Origin: Peronospora farinosa
Lineage: Eukaryota; Oomycota; Peronosporomycetes; Peronosporales; Peronosporaceae
Assembly: GCA_947646735.1 (NCBI GenBank)
Contig: CANTFK010000020.1
Span: forward strand, 248,001-312,000
Reading direction: 5' to 3'
DNA: 64,000 nt
Below, piece by piece: positions 1 to 13,479 of the stretch; position 1 is the first letter of the stretch; the number at the start of each line of letters is the position of its first letter. The notes under the pieces are model-generated. The model saw nothing but the letters and a program-made list of their open reading frames with translations, had not been told where the DNA came from and did not search any database. The translations under genes and the position numbers were made by a program.

Positions 1-3000
1 CACTACGACTCACATTAGGCTTGAGACACTCATAAAGTGCGTCCCGCAGATCAAACCGCACATTATCAGGAAGAGTGCAAGGTACTTCTCCGCGTAAAAC
101 AGCTCCCTTGTCCAAGTCCACAACTAGCAACTCTTCGCCAGCCCCGTCAAATAGGTCATCACCACCTTCTTCAATAACTTGACGTTGCGCGTCGTCAAGC
201 GCTTGCTTCTCGGCGCCAAAAATGAAAGGCGTCGGACATTCAAGATACTGAAGCATTCGACGTGGAAGAACAGGAAGGTACACGTGAGGCCAGAACAACG
301 GGTGCATGAGTGCTCGCAGAGACTCGGCAACCTTCATGAGCACAGAAAAGTATGACGAAACCAACAAAATGCGGTTCTCCAGCAAAGCTGCGGTGAACAT
401 AAGAAGCACAGTGGAAACGTCTAATGTGTCAAACAGGAGACGGACGGAGTGGTCCAGACGCGGAAGAGCTGCAAGCAGTGAGGCGGCTGAAGCTTTCGGG
501 GTCAAGCCTGAGGCTTCAAGAAGTGGTGACTTCGGCAACGGTGATGGTTGGTGATATTGCGAGATTTGTTCCTTTGAGACAGCACGGGTTAGCTTAGCAA
601 GGACCTTCTTGTCTAGCTGAAAACCTTGACCACCATTTTGAATAGTCCCGTTACCATCCGCGGTAGTAGTACTTGTTGGTGCTGCAGCAGCGATAGTCTC
701 AAGCTCAAGGATGAATTCATACGCTTCCGCAAGGCGCTCTCGGAGAAGATCCACCATTGGGAATTTAGACAGCACACAAACGCCATAAGGCACCCATCGA
801 CAACCACGTGAAGATTCTATCCGAGATGTCTTTAACATGCACCACGACAATGGGGGTGCTGGCTTGTATAACACAATGCAAGCCGCAAATAACTCAGCAG
901 CCGAGGCGCCAGCACTGCTGTCACCCATGCGAAAGTTAAACGCAAGAGGTGCTGGACAGGATGAAGCTGTAAGAACCACATGCCTAGGGTCCGCACTCCA
1001 AGGAACAAGAAAATTCTCGACAGATTTGTCCACGACGTGTGTTGTTGGGTCATGAGGTAACTGATGCTGTACTACCTGCAGTTCAATCGGGTCTTCATAC
1101 ACACCGGTTTCGTCAGTATCACTTTCCGCTTTTTCGGCTGTCATTGGCACGGATACAGCTTCAAAGGTAAGCACGCCCGAGATAGCGTCAAAGCTTCGCG
1201 CACTACGTAGTGAGTCAAGAGTCTTTTTCTTTGGCGTTGAACTTGCAGCATCACAAGCAGTGGAAGATGACGACAGGGTTGACCCATTCGACGTTGAAGA
1301 GCCCGTGCCACCACCAGCCCAATGGTGTGCACGCAAGCCATAGCTCATAAGCAGGGCGGAGAGTCGCATGGAGTCGTCAATGGAATCCTTCTCATCCTCA
1401 GGCAAAAGCTTTGGATACAGCGAAAATTCAGCGTAAGCGCGGCTCGTCAGAAAACGATGATATAACTCTAGATGAAGAAGACTGAACTTCGTCAAAATTG
1501 CATCTTGCTCAGCCTGAAGTCGGGCACAGGACGTCACTAACGTGCGCGTGAGTGTCTGCATTTCAGCGTCTCCAGCGTAGTATTTTTGTGAAATATATTT
1601 CAGCAGTCTTCTGCATCGGTAAGCAGACTGCTCAATGCGCTCACGACGCTGGTTGCTGCTAGATCCCGTGGCATTTCGGGAGCTGCCGCTAGACTTGAGG
1701 AGCAACATATAAATGCGAAACGCAGGCTTGAACTCGTATTCAACGTCCAACCACAGTGCGATCTCGCGATGATAGTTGTGTGGGAAAAGGAAAATCCAAA
1801 AGAAGTTGGCAAACCGGTGGTTCATCAGTATATCCTCTAGGCAGATGACTTCACGCTGTACGGTCTTCCGCATCTCAGTGTAAAGCTCCGTTTTGCGAAA
1901 CTCAGGAAACTTGAACATGAGCACGCGTTTCACCTTCACGGCGACATCGTCAAAAGTGCGTAGCGCATCTTCACCCCCAGCAGCTAGGTCACGTTTGATA
2001 GAGCGTAGCTTGTTAGAATCCACAAGTGGAGGATCGTCATTTTCATTTCCTCCTTCGTCAGCATCAGCAGGACCATTAATTGGAAATTGAGCGTTTTTCG
2101 CCAAGTATTTCATTGCAATCTTGACGCCGTATGTGCGTAACATGAGCACATCATCCTTCGCAAGAGGTTTTTTCTGGTAGTTAGCACGCAACGTGCACCA
2201 ACATTGACGATACTCCTCAAAGGAACAGAGAAAAAACAATTTACTTTGGTCTGCAGGGTCAGGAAGCCATGCAGCATAGTAGCGCATCATACGCGGGTTG
2301 CTAATAACTTCCTCAATCGAGATAAGAGTTGTTGGGTCAGGGATTGGCTGATGCGCTGGAAACGGAAACTGCTGTTGCTGTTGCTGCCGCTGTAAAACCT
2401 CGTCCTTCAAAGTACGCTGCACTGCTTTGCCGAAATTATGCTGATATCGATCATGCATCCATCGATTCCACTTCTGGAACTTGGCGCCACTATTAGTCGC
2501 TGGTCCAAATGATGGTCGTGGGGAAAGCAGCGAATGATGCTGTGTGAATGTTGATGTAGCTGACGAGATGCCCGGTATGGCACTAAAGCCACCACTGCCA
2601 CTACTCATTTGCGCAAGAATCTGCTTCTGTTTGTTTGCCCATATCTCTGCTGACGTCGGCGTTATCGAAGATAGGGCACCCCCATTACTACTTTCACTAG
2701 CAGCAGGTGCTCCATGTTTGTTACCCGCTACTGTAGAGTAGAGAAAACTCCGTGCCTTGAGCTTGACGTGCTGTGCCCACCGCGATCTGGCATTTTCAAG
2801 TTTAACGTCCTCTTCTTCCTCCTTTATGCTGGTAACTTCATAACTATTAATATCGTCATCCGAGCCGCTTAGCACTTCAGATAGTTCCTGAGCACTTAAT
2901 TCACGTTCTGGTTCAAACAAGTCGGTCTCATACAGCATTTGCTCCGATATTGTACTTCTTCGAAATGTACTACGACTTGAAAATGAAAATGCCAAACTAT

Positions 3001-3908
3001 CTCGTGAATGTCTCGACAAGGCCAACGAGTCTCGTTCATTGGCTGTCAAAGTGCCACTCACTGTAGTAGATCGTCGTTGATGTGGTATTAAAAAATCGTC
3101 CTTGTCCGTATACAACGACGAGCTTAATGCACTGGCCATGCTTTCTCGAATCACTTCCTCTGCTGATATTGTACTATCCGGAGGCAATGGTGGACTTGAA
3201 TCCAATGATGCTATATGGACATATCAATTGAAGAAACACCACAATAAAGTACATCACCAGCGTCAGTCTCCTTGGCTTGAAAAATCTAATCCTCTCTAGT
3301 ATCAACAACGTACAGGCTCTTCTACATCTCTCGGCTCCACTTTTTCTTCTTTCCGTATTAGAATCTTCAAGCATATTCCTTGTCAATTTTCCACCATCTG
3401 GTACTGCATTTTCCTCTTCATCCTTCATGGCTCCATGACGAGCATCAATTGATTGTCGTGCAGCATCAATGTCCATCATGAAAAAACTTGCATGATTACG
3501 TAATGCTGATGACGAGACGGGGACACCTGCTCCTGCTCGAAAACTTGATCCTGCACTATTTAATCGAAACGATGAACTGGAGCCATTACTTTGTTGAAAT
3601 GGATTGAATCCAGAATGACTTAGACGACGTCCAGTGCTTTTTACGTGGTCCACTGAGTCATTGCATCCAAGTCCTATAGTATTAGGAGATAATATCGTAG
3701 TTTCTTGCTTCGTATCAGAACCTGTCATACTTGATACCGACGTCAAGGAGTTAAGAATTGCATTACTACTACGACTACGACGTCGTAAACGGGTATGAGT
3801 ATTAATAACATCGTCGTCACTCATGACAAGAAGCTGCTGCTTGGATATTAAACATGCTGACGTGCGAAAACTCGTACTTAGTTGTCTATTCATGTGTACC
3901 ACATGCAT
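1..3908 (-). CDS. DENN-domain protein with two RGS-like domains (3' end beyond window)
   Basis: The frame is open from about 3210 to the left edge, so the protein is cut at its C-terminus. Predicted exons are 3314-3908 and <1-3210; the intron (3211-3313, GTACGT...ATAG) keeps frame and removes a stop. The N-terminus is Ser-rich and low-complexity. Two RGS-like helical domains follow (about 2340-1865, with LISIEEVISNPRMM; about 1860-1420, with ICLEDILMNHRFANFF). Then come a uDENN-like part and a clear cDENN core at about 400-100, with HPLFWPHVYLPVLPRR, PTPFIFG and LLVVDLDKG. DENN domains are known as Rab guanine-nucleotide exchange factors, and RGS folds bind G-alpha or act as scaffolds; linking Rab activation to G-protein signalling is inference. 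The start is the ATG at 3908; exon 1 is less certain than exon 2, whose own first ATG is at 3139. Confidence 0.8.
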
Positions 3909-3995
3909 CTGAGTCCACGAGCTAAAGCTTCTTCTTTTTCTTAGAATCAGGTTTTTCAAGATCTTTTTATTTATTTAAAACCAAAATTTAAAACC
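3909..3995. promoter_or_regulatory. Short shared upstream region of the DENN and Rab32 genes
   Basis: Only 87 bp separate the two predicted start codons, which point away from each other. The segment is T/A-rich with poly-T and poly-A runs and has no clear oomycete Inr. Each gene's promoter must overlap the other's 5' region, so a bidirectional promoter is likely. It depends on the exon 1 model of the DENN gene. Confidence 0.5.
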
Positions 3996-4913
3996 ATGAG
4001 TGAACATCGAGTCAATGCTGCACAAGACGCGGTCATTAAAGTATTGGTCCTTGGGGATGCAGCTACGGGAAAAACGAGTATTATTAAACGGTATGTAATG
4101 GTATAGTTTACAATCAATGTATGTTTGTACCCCTTTATCAGAAAGAAAGAAAAAGAGAAGACTCAGAATGAGATTTGTTCTTGGTAGATATGTGCATGAC
4201 GCTTTTTCCGAACACCATCGGACGACAATTGGTGTGGATTTTGCACTTAAAGCAGTGACTGTATCGGGTACAACTGTCCGTCTGCAACTGTGGGACATTG
4301 CCGGCCAAGAACATTTTCGAGCTCTTAATCGAGTTTACTATAAAGATGCATTGGGAGCATTATTGGTGTACGATATGTCTCGTCCAGAGACGTTTGACAG
4401 CATTCTCAAGGTAGAAAAGATTTGTTGCTGTAGTTGTTCTGTATTGATGATTGAAACACTTGGTGGTGGATTGGTGGATGCAGTGGAAGAAGGAGATTGA
4501 TGCCAAAGTGGAGCTACCTAATGGTAAATCCCTGCCAGTCATTTTGTGTGGTAATAAGGTGGGTTTTTTACGATGGTTTTTGATGTAAGTGGAAGGTTTT
4601 TTCTTCTTGACAAAGACTGAGGTGGGTTTTTTCCTGGTGATTATGACAGTGTGACCTGAAGGACGACGTTGACCGGGAATTCTTGGACGAATTCTGTAAG
4701 ACGAACAACTTTACGGGCTGGTTTGATACCTCGGCGAAAGGAAATATCCACATTGATGATGCTGCCAAGGCATTGGTAACGGGTATATTGGAACATCAGG
4801 ATATTTTCGAGCGAAAGTCAGAAGCGAAGAAACGCAATGAAACGTTTCGTCCCACGAGTGCTGCCAATGGAGGCAATGCAAACCGATCCAATTGGTGCTG
4901 CAACAGCTTTTAA
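3996..4913 (+). CDS. Rab32/38-family small GTPase
   Basis: Four predicted exons (3996-4090, 4188-4410, 4484-4558, 4650-4913) encode 218 aa. The G1 loop is GDAATGKTS and switch II reads [10 protein letters not shown]; the Ile in place of Thr in WDTAGQ is a mark of the Rab32/38 group. G4 is GNKCDL and G5 is TSAKGN. The insert with [11 protein letters not shown] also matches Rab32. The C-terminus ends in WCCNSF, a dicysteine for geranylgeranylation. Rab32 relatives act on lysosome-related organelles, mitochondria-ER contacts and autophagy. It is divergent from a DENN-domain gene, the Rab-GEF fold. Assignment to the family is firm; the partner relation is inferred from position. Confidence 0.93.
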
Positions 4914-5082
4914 TCTCCAGCTTTGATGCAGGAGAATACGATATGTTCAGGTCATGTCGATACATGTGATTCTTTGGACGGGAACAGCGTTAATCTGACT
5001 TGAGTTTCTCGTAGCTTTTGATACTTGCAACACTTTCATATTGCTGCTCGATCATTGACTCAGGTCTTTCTCTATGTCATGA

Positions 5083-7492
5083 TTAGTCGAGTGAGCCACT
5101 GAGTCGCCGTTTTTTCGAACTACTGCCTGATCCTTCGGTACGCCTGACTTTAATAAAGTGCACTGGGAGTTGACGACTCGTGGAAGTAGACATGCCATGA
5201 TGCTCCATGCTTCTACGCACCTTTCGAAGATTCATGCGCGCAGTGCTTAGCTTTGTAAGCAACTGTTGCTTGTTAGCCTCAGCTTGTTCTAACTCATCCT
5301 CCAGTTGAATCACCTCCCGTTCCCGGTCATCAGGCCGATGGTTTGTGAATGAAGCCGTAATATCATTAATAATCTGCTGCACCTTTGCTTCAGCCTCGAG
5401 TTGCTCCGCCTCCATGAAATCGACCGACCGCATCAGCTGGCATTCCTCTACGCGTAAACAATACTCACAAGACTCATTGTTGTCGCGGGCTTTACATTGT
5501 GACAAGTGCGAAAAGTGGTGCTCAACTGCCGCGCACATTGCCTGATTGCACACCTGTAAATCCAGGTGATGTTGCAAGTGTATAAGGATAGACTTGCAGT
5601 TGAGAAGACATCGCTGTGCTTTGGACGGGGCGCAAAAGGACGCATCTACAATGGCACAGCCCAATTCCATAACTCCGTCAAACTCCCGCTGTGACATCTC
5701 TCCTCCATCGCCGGCATCACTTTTAGCCCGAAGTAGCTCGTTAATGAAGTTCGCGTCAAAGCGTGCATCTCCTGTCATGTCAACTTCGTGGATGTCCTCG
5801 GATTGTAAAGTGCCTGCACAAACCAAATCGTGTTAGATCATGCATGACAAACGTCTGGTTTACAAATGGATCAAGTGAAGAGGTACCTGAAACAGAATTG
5901 TACTCGTCTCCAGAACGAGTCGAAGATGGCTGCTCTGTTGCTGTGGACCTGTTTGTACAATTCATCGATGGTCCAGGTGCAGATAACCCCACCGTATTGC
6001 TTTCGCTTCCCAAAAGTATTGGTTCTCGTTTGATAAGCGCCACATCACCAAAGTGCCACTGGTACCTCGGGAAATTATAAATGAGAGCGTTGCTCTCGCT
6101 CGCTAATCGATTGAGTCCGTCTATTTCGTCACGGAGGACCTGCTTGCGTTTGTTCCACGTATTGATGGTCTGCAAACAGGCATTTCGATTTGCCTCGCTA
6201 TACGCTCCTTGAAGCGCACGACGCTGGTCACTTATAAGATGATCTAGTGCTACAACGACACCGAGATTCCGTCTTTGTCGAATACGAATGCAAAACGGAC
6301 ACACAAACTTTTGGTTATCTCTCGTAGACGCATTGTCCTTCTTTGAGCAATCACGCCTGTGCTGATACACTTTTGAAATCTCTGTACACTTCGGATCGCT
6401 ACAGATTTTGTCGCGTTTATAATGCTCGTAATGCAGTAGCACAGAACGGCACGAAGATTCTTGACACTTCCCGATCCGTGCGCAAATGAGTGCATCCTCG
6501 ATGACAAGAGCTGCTTCTATCCGTTGTGCCAGCATCTCCATGAGGATTGGATCTGTTGTAGGGAAACACCGCAGCAGTTTCTCAAGGTCCGCTGACAAAG
6601 ATTGAGACGTCGCATTCGATAAATTTGTGTCAGCAAGCTCATGAGGCTTCAAAGCAATAGCTGTATCAGGCGTTATAGTCGAAGACACTGGAGCAGTGGA
6701 GGAGGCGGCGAAATCAGTAGATTTTTCAACCGGACCAGCGCTAGCATCTCGATTTTGTACAGGCGAATTAGCATCAGCAGGAGGAGCTGAGAACGGTACT
6801 GAAGAGACACCTTGGGCAGTTGAAGCTATTGGAACAGAGGCATCGTTTTTGTGTTCTTCTTGGTCCTTCAATTCCAAGTGCCCATTCCTCTTCACTGATG
6901 TACTCGCTCTTGACACAAAATTATCACGTGCAAGTGCTTCTTTCTCCGATACAGTTGTTGTCTTTTCCTTGAGCTTTATTTCCTCAACACACATAGTGTC
7001 TTCATCTTCCCCAATGTCCATCGACTCACCGACCACTTTAAATTCAGCCTCTTCCTCCATCAAATAAACCTCTTCTTCTACATCCTCTCTCTTCTTCTCT
7101 TCTGGACTACTCTTACTGTCTTTAGCTGCCTCCTCATTCAACTTTTTCTGCTTCTCTGGACCTGTTGGTGTTGTAACTTCCATACCGTTTATTCCAATCT
7201 CCTGATCTTGAACACCAATAACAACGTCATTCAATCCAATTGCCGGATCTTTTTGTACCTCTGTCTCCAAGCTCCTAGTGACGTTGTGGATGATCTTCTG
7301 CTGTGGTCGCATCCAGGCGCTAAATGACCGTATAGCTCCGTATCGATTCATCAATTGATGAGTAACAGCAAATCCACGCGAGTGCCATAGTACAGAACAA
7401 TTAAAGCACAATGTCTTCGCTCTACGAGGGTCACAGGTGAAGCATTTATACTGCCAACGTGTCGCTTGACACCAGCTACATAAGTTGTCCAT
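5083..7492 (-). CDS. TAZ-type zinc finger protein
   Basis: Two predicted exons (5887-7492, 5083-5813; intron 73 nt, GTACCT...GCAG) give 778 aa. The N-terminus has a compact Cys/His cluster (CSWC, CFTC, CFNC, then two His), resembling a B-box or related small zinc finger. A long acidic, low-complexity stretch follows. Two TAZ-like modules come next: one with HYEHYKRDKIC, HRRDC and FVCPFC, the other with HLQHHLDLQVC, HHFSHLSQC and CEYC. A coiled coil (ERE...LEDELEQAEANKQQ) and a basic tail KKRRL, a probable nuclear signal, close it. TAZ fingers are the protein-binding domains of CBP/p300; no acetyltransferase domain is present, so it is a stand-alone adaptor, probably in transcription. The start is the ATG at 7492. 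Confidence 0.8.
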
Positions 7493-8031
7493 TATTTATT
7501 GTTTTTGGTACGGTATGACACGACTGGTGTGGTGCACATAATACCAATCCGGTTCGTTTGATAGGCTGACGACGACGAGTCGCTCGTTGTACGTAAACAC
7601 TGTTACTATTGAGGAATGTCACGCGTGAAGAAGAAGAGCCAATTTGTTTTTGAGAAGAAAAGATCGTAGTGTAACAAGCAAGTAGGATATCAAGAAAAAG
7701 TCAAAGGATACATAGACATCGCGTCGCACTCTACAAGAAAGAATGAACGTTAAAGATCAATGTCCTTTTGTCGTTATTCCATGCAAAAGAACAAGAACAA
7801 TCTTTGATATCGTATGAAAAACAAACCAAATTGAGATTTCGCTAGCTTACGCTTTTTCCTGCTGCTTCCCGACGTATCTTCCTTCCTTCCTTTCATCTCA
7901 CTCTTCCTTCGTACATCAACGTTTTCAGCTACAACAGCTAAAAATCTGTTCAACTGGCTATAGCCATTCGTTGACTAGTCGGTTTACAGGACGCGTCGAC
8001 AGGACGAAACATCTCCTACTCCTAGTGGGCT
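7493..8031. other. Intergenic region between TAZ gene and Ubc4/5
   Basis: About 540 bp with pyrimidine-rich runs (TCCTTCCTTCC near 7880). It should hold the promoter of the TAZ-finger gene and the 3' end of the E2 gene. No ORF or RNA gene is recognised. Confidence 0.6.
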
Positions 8032-9719
<1,688 letters not shown>

Positions 9720-10609
9720 ATGGGCCATCGGTATCACAGCACTCAGTCGCCACGCAACAGCAGCGGTGGCGTCTCAGACGAAGGTTTCAGCAAGCTCGTA
9801 TCGGAGACGAGCAAGGGCATCTCGAGTTTCAATCAGCTCACGCGCAGCATTGCACAGAAGATGTCACTGTTTGGGACACCGCAGGACTCACGCGCCAATC
9901 ACACGCAAATTAAGGAGCTTACGGAGAAGGGCAACAAGATCGCAGCCAAGATCAGTCGTCGGCTGCAGGAGCTCACTCGTGGCGCCAAGGGCCCTAGTGG
10001 CCGCACAAGACGTACGCAAGTGAACAAGCTCTCGGCTGACTTTAAAAACCAGGCGCGTGTGTTTGAAGAGACTTGTGAACGGCTACTGAATTCGGAACGA
10101 CAGTCGGTGGAGTTTATTCGCCGCTCGTCACAGAGCTTCAAGGGTGGAAGCGGAGGGGGTGGTGCAGAGTTCACTAACTACAGTGAAGACCAGATCTATG
10201 CACAAGCTAATGTGGTCATTTATGATGAAGACGGTACTATTGCGATATGGCTGTTACAACTGTGAAATAAGGAGATGAAGTAACAATACTGTACTGGTTG
10301 ATTGTGTATGTAGATCTACAGCGGAGAGAGGATGACATTATCCAGATCAATCACCAGCTGCATGAGGTAAATGCAGCCTTTCAAGAGATTGACGGCCTTG
10401 TGCAAGATCAGGGAGAAACGGTTGTAGAGATCGTGGACAACACAGAGACGGCCAAGGATAATGTAGAGAAGGGATTGGAGGAGGTGCGGCATGCGGAACA
10501 GCGTAGGAATTGGTGTGCTTGCTCACGGATGAAGCTAATTTGCATCGTCCTCTTTACGCTGCTCGTCTCCATTGCCCTGATGGGGATCATTTTCACCGCC
10601 AAAAAGTGA
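9720..10609 (+). CDS. Qa-SNARE (syntaxin 7/12, Pep12-like)
   Basis: Two predicted exons (9720-10233, 10314-10609; intron GTACTA...GTAG) encode 269 aa. The N-terminal half is a helical Habc-type region (FSKLVSETSKGISSFNQL, then LTEKGNKIAAKISRRLQEL). The SNARE motif follows the intron (REDDIIQINHQLHEVNAAF...GLVQDQGETVVEI), with the central Gln marking a Q-SNARE. One C-terminal membrane anchor (MKLICIVLFTLLVSIALMGI) is preceded by CACSR, possibly palmitoylated. Such proteins drive fusion at endosomes, vacuole or prevacuolar compartment. An in-frame ATG at 9618 would add a hydrophobic leader; I prefer 9720 because the family starts near there. Confidence 0.88.
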
Positions 10610-11306
10610 TCCATTATCTACGATGGGATTTGGGAAGCTCGCATTTTCGCAGTCTGGACTCGTTGATTAAATGTAGTGAGGCTACTGATGAGAGATAAAG
10701 TTGCTGGCAACTACAAAAATGGCTAGGAAACAGCAAAAGCTGCTGTATATTTGAAATTGAATGTGGGCTGATCTGGTGACTTTAGCCGGTCACATGCACT
10801 GATCTCAGTTATCATGTGCAAACTGCGGCGTTGCTTAAGAGTTCACTCTTGCGCGCAAGCCCCCCCTCCCCCCCCCGAATAAAAGTGTCTATTTCGAAAT
10901 ATATTTGCTTTGCATCTGACAAACTCGTGCTCACCTGACCTGGTCATTAAGAAGCCCGCAGTGCATGCCGTATCTTGCCTACATTTACTGTGATAGCTAT
11001 GCAATGCATAAAGGAATGAAAGTGAGCAACAAAGACATTTATTTGGGCTGCCAAGCATCATAAATAGTCGCTGAGCACAATTTCTACGTGCAACACCCTC
11101 GTTTGCAGCACTGCAAAACACATATGCAATCATTTGCACATAAATCTTGCAGGAAATCCTAGGCATGACGCCTTTATTAAGTTTTGGTTCCCTTACTAAA
11201 GGGTCATGTATACAATAACCTGTACGACTATACTCCATCGATTAGACGTACATGTACAATAGACGATTAGATCGCAACAACTAGAGAGAGAAAACAGATT
11301 GTCTAT
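10610..11306. other. Intergenic region, no gene recognised
   Basis: It holds the 3' flank of the syntaxin gene, a C-rich tract near 10861-10877 and a minus-strand ORF (10843-11238) without recognisable similarity. It borders the retrotransposon relic, so part may be old element sequence. Confidence 0.5.
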
Positions 11307-12980
11307 TTACTGATTAGTGCAAGATCTCTGGGAGGTAGTTAACCACACTAGCAACACTAGAGGGTCCAGGCATTGCCTACGGCTGGCAGCACGTCTATGA
11401 ACGTCGGACTGCCCTCTCGGTTCTGATATAAATATGTCGTAACATGCAGATAGTTGGGCTCCTCGGACGGCTGTAGCCGCCCTGCAATGGAGACGTTTGA
11501 TGAGCGCCCTCCGTTGGAGCTGAATCCTATTCCAGATCAAAGTTTCACTGGCTTGTATCGGGATACGCGCATTGTTAGAAACTCTATCCACGCGAAGTTG
11601 CCAGAGCATTGTGATAATGACGGTCACTGCGACTTCCCAAATCGTCCTCCAGGCTGTAGCGAATAGATCAATGTATTCCGGGTACCGGGCTAACAGCTTT
11701 GCTGTGACCTGCGGCGAGATGCGTGGTACGCTACAGTTTGCGCAGTGCTCGAGCCAATCCAGGAGGTGGGTAGGATGTTGAGGTGTACTCTCCCAATGAC
11801 TGATAAGCCGGGCCCAGATTGCCTGAGCGCGGGGACATCCCCAGAAGAGATGCTCCTGGGTTTCCTTTTGGCCTACACATTCCAAATATGTGCATGATCC
11901 GTCCGGGGGTCGGTTTTGGTACCAAAAGTTTAGCTGTCCGGTAGCGTGTCGATATCGTGTCCATAGCTGGTATTCCGTTACCGCATGACCGTGATCCCAT
12001 AGCTGAGCCGGCGTGACATCTAAAGCTGTGCGTTGCCACCTCGTAGTATGGCTCTTGGTGGCTAGCCGATCGATGACCTGCTTCAGCGGTGCTGCGAGAC
12101 TGCGCTTTGTCGCCTGTAAAGCTTGTTTTTTCAGAGAAGTGAATAGTCGATGGTTGGGGACCGTAGGTGGTGCGGACCACGGATAGTGGTGGATCTGTGG
12201 GTTGGAAAAAAAACAACCCCATGTCGGCTGAGCTTGCTTTCCGCTTGTTGGGTGAGTTCCTGTGATTTCCCTTTTACCAGCGGCGGAGCGCCGTCGAAAA
12301 ACCCAAGTTATGCCATTGTGGCATTAAGTGAGCTCCCAACTCTGAGGGCGATCAGATTCATCAGAGAGTGAAACGCCTCGAACCTTGCCTGGCCCGATCA
12401 GCACCCATGAGATGGCTTGCGTGAATGGTGGATGTTGCCTTAGCCGCAATGGGATTGGGCACTCTACCGGATTTCCTACGTCTAGTGGCGGCGACGAAGG
12501 TAAAATTATGATCGCCCATTCTCGAAGTTTCGCATGCGAATGGCGGGGGTCATGGACATCCGTGCCAATGCCTCTGAAGACGTATTCTTGGGGGCCTGTC
12601 CGCTGGATGTGGAGTTGTTCGAGGGAGATATCGCGAATTCTGTTATATTTGGATCGGGACAGCTCGAGCGCCTGCGGTGAGAGAATCCTAGGATTATCAC
12701 TCCACTGAAACGTCTCCAAAAAATCGTTAATTTCCTGAGGCCAAATCTCATCCCCCTGAGGCCGCCATGGAAGGGGCTCGGAGAGGTGCAATATCCAGTC
12801 ATTTTCCTCCCACCAACTGGTCGATGATGACCGAAAATTCGGTAGATGTTCTTGTACTCGTGCGAGGATTACCTCCTTTTGCGCGATGTCTGGCCGTAAT
12901 GTGCAGCCGAGTTCATGGATCACATCTGGATAACCCTCCAACAACGGCGAAACAATGACCCCCAACAACAATAAAACCAA
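11307..12980 (-). mobile_element. Decayed non-LTR (LINE) retrotransposon, 3' part of pol
   Basis: Minus-strand frames show the C-terminal end of a LINE polyprotein: a reverse-transcriptase-associated zinc-binding module with CVGQKETQEHLFWGCPRA followed by AIWARL, preceded by LWDHGHAVTEYQLWTRYRHA. A 218-codon open stretch (12324-12980) belongs to the same element, but the frames do not join, so it is broken by frameshifts. No full RT palm domain is left on this copy. It ends abruptly near 12980 at a low-complexity stretch, as expected of 5' truncation. Confidence 0.8.
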
Positions 12981-13479
12981 TCCCCCCCCAACTTGAAGAA
13001 GGGGTGTTCTTTTTATGATAGAGAAGAAAAAAAAAAAAACCCCCCTAATAAATAAAAAAAGGGGACGGTTAGTAGTTGCAGGATGTTTAATAGATTCTAA
13101 GGCTGGTTAGCAATCGTCGGGGGACAGCAAATGGCGGAGGAGGAAGGCGCACATGGAAAAGTTAACGATAAAAGTATGAGTGGAGATCACTTTGAACTCT
13201 GGAATATGGAGTTGCGGTATCCAATTTTATAATTAAAAATCTCCACCATAACACCACCGCCAAATTTTGTAGGGAATAAGATGTACCCGACGGGATCCCG
13301 TACTCACGGGCATCCATCCAGCAGGGTTGCCCGTTAGCATCACTACTTTTTTCGTGGCAGAAATACTAGCAATAGCACTTAGGGGGCTGCGGAACCCCTA
13401 CATTCCTAACCTAGGAACAGAAACTCAGCGCTTTTGTCGACGATTTATGACGTTTCGGTACCTGAAGCCCCATTTGCGT
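12981..13479. other. Low-complexity junction between two LINE relics
   Basis: C-rich and A-rich runs lie at about 12985-13062 (A12, C6, A7 and G4 tracts), followed by non-coding sequence. These may be remnants of element ends. No gene is seen. Confidence 0.5.

Noticed and set aside
3174..3270. Hydrophobic C-terminal segment (VMYFIVVFLQLICP) in the first DENN exon frame, looking like a membrane anchor
   Set aside because: It lies in the predicted 103-nt intron; splicing at GTACGT and ATAG removes it and joins the frames exactly.
11731..12222. 163-codon minus-strand ORF as a separate gene
   Set aside because: It is an out-of-frame shadow of the LINE zinc-binding region, whose real frame gives the HLFWGC motif.
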